Shown: positions 56,723-64,000 of the stretch, in pieces
Position numbering within the stretch: position 1 is the stretch's first letter
How the letters are laid out: each line of letters opens with the position of its first letter
Assembly: GCA_033002965.1 (NCBI GenBank)
Contig: JAURVB010012331.1
Location: 1 to 64,000, forward strand
DNA length: 64,000 bases
Source: Piper betle
Taxonomy: Eukaryota > Streptophyta > Magnoliopsida > Piperales > Piperaceae
Direction: 5' to 3'
Program-made: the position numbers and the translations under genes
The notes under the pieces: generated by a model
Database searches by the model: none
What the model saw: only the letters and a program-made list of their open reading frames with translations
Told to the model about the DNA's origin: nothing

Positions 56723-59646
56723 TGTAAAACCCACGATTCGAGTCAGGGTTTTATATTCAGAACTGGTCGGTTCGACCGTTATTTTTGAGTTGAGTCAATT
56801 TCAGAACACGTGTACTGAGCCGACGCCGGTCGCGTGTATGAGCAATGAGGGTCATGCGTACCCAAGTATATGATGATAAGGTCATGAACACAGCAGAACA
56901 GAATGAGTTATCAGAATATATGAGAGTATGCCACTTATGTTTTTTTTATTTTTGTATATAGTGTATCGTAGAATTAGTTTTAGGCCGTTTACCGCGTTAG
57001 GACGCGTTACAGGCAATTTGGGTGGGTTGTTAGTTATAAAGCATGTCATTATGATGTTTTGGTGTTTGTTTAATTTTATGGGATTTTTCCCAATTTTTTT
57101 TACTATTTAATATGGCTTAGTTATTATTCTTGACTCGAGCCAGAGACGAATCAAGTAATATTTACGAAGTTTGCCACTCAACCATTTCTTCTACTCCCCC
57201 GACACTTTCCCCTTCCAAACCCTAGCCGTCCCCTACTGTTTGGTGCCGCTACCATGGCGCCGTCGTCGCCTTGCCACCGGGCGTCGCCGCCTAGCCACGC
57301 CATGGTGTCGTCGTGCCGCCCCGACCAGGCCCGGCCACCATCTAGCCGCCGCGACGTGAAGAAGCCACGCCTTTGCGCCGCGCTTCTGTTGCCGATCGTG
57401 CCGCCGCCATCGATCCAGCTGTAGCCTCGACACCCTCGACCACCCAGTGACCTTCCCCGACTGGAGTGGAGGCCATCGCCGCCCAGGCCGGCCGGATCTA
57501 GCTACCCATCACTGTCGGCCTTATTTTTGCCATTTTTCAGCGAGCCACTGCCTCCACCGACCATGTTGATGCCGTAGACGTGTCGGGCTCACCGAGCTGG
57601 TTCCAATGGTACCTAATATGACCCCTATCCAGTTAGTAGATGCCGCCGGTGATTGCCACTGGAAAACCACTCGGAAGGTGCCGAAAAACCATGCCGGAAA
57701 ACCTGCCGGAACCTGCCGAAAAATCGGATTTGCTGGATCTTCCACGGAGCTCATCCAGTTGATCCCGATCAAACATTCGGACGACAACGAGTGCAGAATT
57801 TGAGCTCCGAGACGGGCGACGGAAACCCTAGACGTCGCCGATTGCCGATAATGTGAGGTATGATTACCTCCAAGTTAATGATTTAAAATTGATGATTATT
57901 AGCACAATACATGAGGAATTGATTAATTGTCAGGATAAATGTATGACTATGAATGAAATGATGATTGCATGATGTGAATTAATTGAGAATGAAGGTTAAG
58001 TGATCTAATGAGGTAGATCGAGTCTCGAGCATGATAAGTGATCATGACGTAACTTTGAAAAACACAATAAAATTGGTATGAATAGGATGAGTTAGAATTA
58101 TTTAATTATGATTACTTGATGTTGATGATGTTGAATGTTTGTGTGATGTTCATTGCGTTTGATGCATCATTTAGTTAGAGGGCATTAGTATTTAGTTTCG
58201 ATGTGTAGGTACGGAGTAGGAGCTCACCACGTTAGGCGCGATGACACGCTTGGAGCTTCTAACACGTCCGTTTAGGACTCGTCTCTGTTTTACATTCTCT
58301 TCTATTGTATGTTTATTTTATTATTTGCAGGATGGGTTAAGTGGCGTTTTATTGGATACCACTTAACTTGGGTCATTTAATCGAACAGTTTCTGGATTAA
58401 TAACCCCTCGAGGATGAGATCCCTCGAGGATGATTTCGAAAACAAGATCCACCACAAGTTGCCTTCGGGCCTATTATATAAATCCCTTCCTAGGCCTATA
58501 TATATAATTTTATTGAGTTTTCAGTGAGACGAGAGATGGAGAAACCGACTGCACGTACAATGAGCGGATGCCGTGACAGTGAAAGTGGGCTCTGGAGTTA
58601 GTGCAGCAGACTATTCCATTCCCGAGGGATCCTGACAACTCCGCGTTTGAGTTTCTCACACCCAGAGAATGTGGAGGTTTACGGGTACTGTTTAGTACAG
58701 CGCATGTTCGGACTTGTGGTTCAAAGGGTACTAAAGGTGACTGCCTGAGAGTACTCGGCCTTCATGCTCAAGGCCAGGAGAAATATGGAGGTAAGGAGAG
58801 GGCTTAGGATTTGAGCACCAGAAAATAAAGTAAGAAAATGCCAAGAGAGGCATCAGCAGCAACAAATTAGTCAGTTCGGGATGCTACCGGGTCTGCAGCC
58901 CAGTGGCTCCTCAATAGGTGCCCTTCAGAGTGTTCACGAGGAGTATATGATGTTTTCTTTCATATGAGAGTTTGCTCTCATAGCCAGCTTGTTATAGTTA
59001 TTTTATTTTCCGGACCAGTAACACTTGTTACTGACGTGTTTTTATACTATATATAGGTAATAATCACGAGTTGGAGGAACCAGCTTGGACGGAGGAGCAC
59101 TAATGTCGCTTGCACACATGTCAGTTGATAGAGTGGTTAATATTTTGTTATGATGTTATTATATTGATGTGATGTGATTAAATGCTTGAGGATATGATGA
59201 GATGAAATACTACGGCATGATGACAAGGAAAGGAAATGTGATTAGAGTGCGCAACAGAAGTGTGGTGGGTTGAAACCCAAGTTCCAAAATGAGTATACAG
59301 CATATTATATTATGTGTGATTGAAATTGTTGATATATGCATATATATTTGTATATATTATTTTGACAGGGTGGACCCTAATTGCACTTTTAGGGAGATTC
59401 CCATTTTATTTTAGAATTTTTATTGATTTTGGTCGTCATTGTATTGGTGTGTAAATTAGTTTGCATGTCATCCATGTAGTATCATGCTGAGGATTCTTAC
59501 CATTCATCCATGCATGAGGAGTCGTATCTTCATCTTAAGACGCCGAGATTAGATCCGCATGAGTTGGGTTCAGGTTAGCCGACCTAACCGGGGCCTGTAA
59601 CATGCCAATTCGGTTCACGAGCGTGAACCAGATTTCGGGTGTTATA
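56723..59646 (+). repeat. B2 5' LTR, complete (2924 bp)
   Basis: It runs from TGTAAAACCCACGATTCGAG to GGTGTTATA and is followed by a primer site. It is the only uninterrupted B LTR in the window. It holds a near-perfect terminal inverted repeat (56724-56754), AAACCCTAGCC (about 57218), a GC-rich module, the CCTCGAGG hairpin (about 58406-58430), the leader hairpin (58963-58982) and the CTAATTGCACTTTTAGGG block (59380-59397). Confidence 0.93.
58963..58982 (+). promoter_or_regulatory. Leader hairpin in B2 LTR
   Basis: TATGAGAG / TTTG / CTCTCATA, identical to 12438-12457. Confidence 0.65.
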
Positions 59647-60074
59647 GAATTGGTATCAGAGCCACTCTCGGTCGATTAAGATGTAAGATACTTTTATAGG
59701 TGATGTGTGTGCAACGACTGCTCGAAGTCCAGCTGACAGGTATGTTTCTATTTATTTTCCTTACATGCAGATTTTTTCTTCATAAGTTGTGTGGATAATA
59801 GTGTAGTCAGGGCTTGATCAGAAATATGTGGAATTGGCCTTAGTTGAGCTGGCAGGTCATTTTATGGATTTTTATTGTGATATCAGACTGTTTGTCAATT
59901 AGATGTGAGCATAGAATATTGCAGTGCTACCAGAGGTACAATGGGTATAAGGTCTCATCTTATACCAGATTCAGACGTTAGAAGATGTGAGCAGGGATCT
60001 GACAAGATTGTCATGATGGGCTTAGAGACCCACTAGTTTTGTGCATTGCATAAGTAAATTGGATGATTGACCAG
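59647..60074 (+). other. B2 interior, left part, with primer-binding site
   Basis: The primer site TGGTATCAGAGC is at 59651-59662. The rest matches 13180-13606 of B1 and is non-coding. It is broken by LTR A3 at about 60075. Confidence 0.85.
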
Positions 60075-61689
60075 AGTCAGCTTAATGGACCACGAGCTGA
60101 GTTGAGGCCATCTGTGAGTTATGAGCGATGAGGGTCATGTATGCTCAAGTATACGATGATAACGTCAAAAAGATTATGAAAAATGGGTTATAAAGTATAT
60201 GGAGGTATGCAGTATTGATTGTTATTTTTATTTGCTTGCAGAATATTTTTAGGGCCGAATGACCGAATTAGAATGCGGTATAGGTGAGTTTGGGTAGGTT
60301 ATTTGTTATAGAACATATCATGTGGATGTTGCTGTGTTCGTTTGATTTTACGGGATTTTTCCCAATTTTCCTGGATTGTTTTTAAGATTTATTAGGAGAT
60401 AGTTATTATTATTGACTCGAGTTGGAGTCGAGCCAAGTTTAATTTACAAAAATGCCATCGCACACCCCTTCATCTTCCTCGATCGTCATTTTCTTTTTCT
60501 CCAAACCCTAGCCGCCCGCCGCCGGAACCAACCGCCCGTCTTCCCCTCGCCGTCGTCATGTCGTCCCGACAGACCCCGGCTACCAATCGCCTGTCGGCGC
60601 GAAGCCACGATGCCACGAAGCCGCCTCGGCCGTCGCCACTCCGAGCCAGATTTCGCTGCCGTTCGGTTGCCGTCGCCATAGCTGTGACCACTAGTCCCAC
60701 CCTCTCGCCGTCGCCGACGTTTCCCCCATCATCCCAACCGCCGTCGAGGCCGGCTGCCGACAGCCATCGCTGCCCTAGCTACCCTGTTTGACACCACCCT
60801 CGGACCAAGCTCGTCGAGCTGGTGCCGATAGACCCCCTGATTGCCCCATCGAGAATCATCGCCAGAAAATCGCCGACACTCGCCGGAAAACCGCCGGAAC
60901 AGCCGAAAAATTAGATTCGTGGGAAATTCGCCGGATCATCTGCCGAACGCACCCGGTCGAATCTGATCGAACTTTGGACACCGCTATGTGCCGAATTTGA
61001 GTTTCGAGCCACAAAATGGAAACCCTAGCCGTCGCCAATTTTCGATGACACGAGGTGTAAATTACTCCGATGTAAATTCTTAAATTTTATAATTATTAGG
61101 GAAGCATGCTAGACTAGATAATTAGATGAATTTTCGTGTTTTTGACGTGTCTGTATGTTTGTGTGTAATTTAATAAAAATTATGAAATTGGTTGATTGAT
61201 GAGTGTTAAAATGGAAAGTAAGGAATTAATTAGGTGAACTAATTAATTACCCTGATTTCATGAAACGTAGATTGAAAACTCAATAGAATTGACTTAGGAT
61301 GAATGTGTGATGATTGACGCATGATTGTGTTGATTGTGTGTGCATGCTATAAGATGTGTGATTCATCATGTGGGCGTTAGCTTTAGTTTGAGTGTGTAGG
61401 TACGGTGTAGGAGCTCGCCGCCTATGCGTGTGGACCCGTTTGGAGCTTCTACCAGGTCCGTTTAGGACTCGCTTTTGGTTTGATCGCTAAACTCTATCAC
61501 ATTTTATTTTCAATAGGGAAGTGGACGTGCCGAGTGGTGGATTTATCGTATCCCACTCCGCACGGGCCATCTAGTCGTACGTAGATTTCTGGATTAATAA
61601 CCCTCGAGGATGAGATCCCTCGAGTTCGTTTTTGAACTCAGATCCAGATCAAGTTGCCTTCATGCCTATTTTATAAATCCCTACCCAGG

Positions 61690-61754
<65 letters not shown>

Positions 61755-62830
61755 GTTTTGGTGAGTGGACGAGTGGGGGTAACGATGGCCACGCCTTCAG
61801 ATAGGGCATGTGTTAGTCAAAGCGGGCTCTGAAGTTGGGAAGAACCCACTCCATTCCTGAGGGATCCTGACAACTCCACCTTTGAGTTCCTCAAACCTGG
61901 GGAAGTGCGGAGGTTTACGGGTACTGCTAAGCAGTGCATGTCTAGACTTGTGGCGTAAAAGGGTACCTAAGGCGCATGCCCGAAAATACCCGGCCCTTGT
62001 GCTCAGGGCCAGGAGTGATATGGAAGGTGTAGAGGGTGAGATGAATGAGAAAAGAGAAAAATGATTTTCCCGCGTAGAGGGATGGGCTTTGGCCATGTTG
62101 AGAATGAGAGCGAAAAAGAGAAAGATAGGGGACGCTACCAACTGAGGTCGATGGCTCCCGGAGGCCCTTATGAGTGTTCATGAGGAAGTATATGATTTTC
62201 TTCAACAGGAGAGTTAGCTCTCCTGTGCCAGTTTGATATTAGTTACTTTCTGGACTAGTAATGCTCATTACTGACGGTTTTTATATATATGTAGGTGAGC
62301 ATCATCGCGAAGAGTGAAAGCTGTCAGAACCGCGGAGGAGGAGCACGGATGGTGCACACATGTACCTGCCGTTTGTAATGTATGTGAATGACTTGGTATT
62401 TATGTTGAGAATGCATATGATTGATTGTGAAAATAGAATGTTATGCATGGAAATGGGGAGTGAGGTTAGATATGGAGCCTTGGAGCTTTGGCTCGGCTCA
62501 GATGAGATGAGTAAAGACGAATACCATGCTTTTGTGAATTATTGTAGATAAATTATTACTGCATGTGTGGATAGGGTGGCCCTTATTGCACTATTAGGGG
62601 AAGCTCTGTCCTTTTTTCTTTAAAAATATAATTATTTTATTACTGTTTTCTTGTTTAACTTTTTTTCCTTCGTGTTGTTTGCACGTCAAGGCATGTATAT
62701 AGGACCACGTTAGAACCCAAGCATCTCATTCATGTTGTGCATGTTGCATCACCGTCCTTAGACGCCGAGAGTAGATCCGGGTCGGCTTAACCGAAACAAG
62801 TAGATTAGTGAACCAGGATAGGGTGTTACA
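60075..62830 (+). repeat. Solo A-type LTR (A3), first ~70 bp missing
   Basis: It begins at AGTCAGCTTAATGGACC, equivalent to about 8618 in A1's 3' LTR, and ends GGTGTTACA at 62830. B interior flanks both sides. Compared with A1 it is clearly more diverged and has a shorter GC-rich module. The leader hairpin is CAGGAGAG / TTAG / CTCTCCTG (62206-62225). The LTR start and any target duplication have been lost. Confidence 0.88.
61692..61750. repeat. (TA)n microsatellite at the TATA box of A3
   Basis: An unbroken run of about 29 TA units follows CCCAGGCC. It occupies exactly the place of TATATATG in the other A LTRs. Confidence 0.97.
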
Positions 62831-64000
62831 GTTTGTGTCTTGCATGTCACCACATTAGTCCTGTTTTCATAGGACATGGTGTACATGATAAGAATGCGTT
62901 AAAAAGAAAAGGGGTAACAATAATGAGCTTGAAGTATAGAGACACTAGTAAGTTAGTTGGCACATGAGATGGACCACTTCCAGAAGATAGTAATGAATGA
63001 GGATGAGTGGTGAGGTGGATCAACAATCTGATGGGCACTTCACACCGCCCCCTCTTCCACTAGTTTATGACCTATTGGCAACAATTTTTGCTTCTTTTGC
63101 TAGATTGAGGTCTCGATATGATGAGGAAGAGATCGGGACCACCATTGCCTATGAGATCTAATATTTGAGTGCATTCCATCAACGATAAGGTATAAGATCC
63201 GTGATTGCCGTCTGAGGGCCAGTCTAACTCCTGGCACTACCACTGACGGAAGACGCACTACCGCCATCCGTTTATTGCTCATCTGCCGACCGAGTAGATT
63301 AATTAGAGCTTAGTAAGGCTAGAACTTGAGGAACAATATATAGCTACATTGGGATAAGCAGAACAGAGAAGAGTTGGGAAAACTGAGGTTATTTGGATGC
63401 GATAGCATAGGATCCAACTTCACAACTCTCTTGCAATCATTGTCTTGACCTGACACCCTTGGGTTAGATGTATATTGTAAGATAACCACATTAGACACTG
63501 TTATTGATAGTCTTATAAGGATGCACCAGGACAGAGTCAGGGAACATGACAGCATGACCTCCAGATGGGACGGTCACAATGATCAGATTGTGTAGATTTC
63601 ATGATAGTACATCCATGAGCTACAACCAGCATACACAGATCAGACGGCTAGTGGATGGTCACACACGCAGTTTGACCTATTTAGCGATGGGCCATCAGTG
63701 ACAGGAGTTAGACTAGTACTAGAGTATTGGGCATAGATAGAAGGTTAGTGAGGAAGTATCTTTCAGAAGGATAGTGATTCCCTTGTGTTTCGCCAGCACG
63801 ATTACGGTCTCACCTTAAGACATAGGATTGAGCCTTGCCTTGAGTATAGAAGTACCTTCATGGTACTGATTAGGGTTTACAGTGCATGTAGATGTTTGCA
63901 GACTGACCTTATAATGAGGATTTCACCCTAGCATGAGAGCGATGTAAACAGATACTTCAGACAGCACAGACCATGCTGACCAGACTGTGATATCAATGTA
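62831..64000 (+). other. B2 interior, right part, to the window end
   Basis: Colinear with B1 from about 13617 to 14990 (TGTCTTGCATGTCAC..., GAGGTTATTTGGATG..., AGGGTTTACAGTG). It lacks most of the short repeat array of B1. No conserved open frame is shared with B1. The element continues beyond the window. Confidence 0.82.

Overview
This window is plant nuclear repeat DNA, probably from a eudicot and from heterochromatin. I find no cellular protein gene, tRNA or rRNA. Almost every base belongs to nested, mostly broken LTR retrotransposons of the Ty3/gypsy group. The evidence is chromodomain integrases, primer-binding sites complementary to initiator tRNA-Met (TGGTATCAGAGC), purine tracts before the 3' LTRs, long TG...CA LTRs, and 5-bp target duplications where both ends survive. 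The host species cannot be named from the sequence.

Layout. 1-520 is the right end of an LTR (family X) and 521-843 is unassigned. 844-11474 is element A1, a Tekay/Del-like chromovirus with a truncated 5' LTR, a nearly open gag-pol and a full 3' LTR. A1 lies inside the 5' LTR of element B1 (11475-46146). B1 has LTRs of about 2.9 kb around a non-coding interior and looks like a non-autonomous LARD. Its interior holds an antisense LTR (family G, 15309-18075). Its 3' LTR is split by element C (19954-44382, target duplication AAATT). Element C is a second Tekay-like element whose integrase is split by a D-family block (26262-40962): two short D LTRs in tandem, then a D element with two long LTRs. 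The D integrase is in turn split by a solo A LTR (34914-37572, target duplication GTGTG).

Right of B1, 46147-56722 holds two decayed Galadriel-like copies (family F) in opposite orientation. The minus copy is broken up by an Athila-like fragment, an LTR fragment (E) and a D-type LTR (D4). B2 (56723 to the window end) is another LARD of family B, with its 5' LTR and part of its interior; the interior holds an A-type solo LTR (A3).

How the parts relate. Only A1 has near-complete enzymes: Gag with zinc knuckles, protease, RT, RNase H, and integrase with chromodomain. C, D and F are pseudogenes, and B carries no recognisable enzyme and would need an autonomous helper. Families A, B and G share LTR architecture, and so do C, D and E.

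The most interesting signal is in the LTR leaders, downstream of the TATA box. Families C, D and E carry tandem arrays of short inverted repeats at one fixed LTR position. In D and E the unit is 33 bp, the loop is conserved, and the stem changes on both sides together. Families A, B and G instead carry one hairpin with a TTTG loop whose stem also covaries. This suggests structured leaders, or quasi-palindrome correction, in these elements. All pairings were found by eye; no alignment or folding was run.
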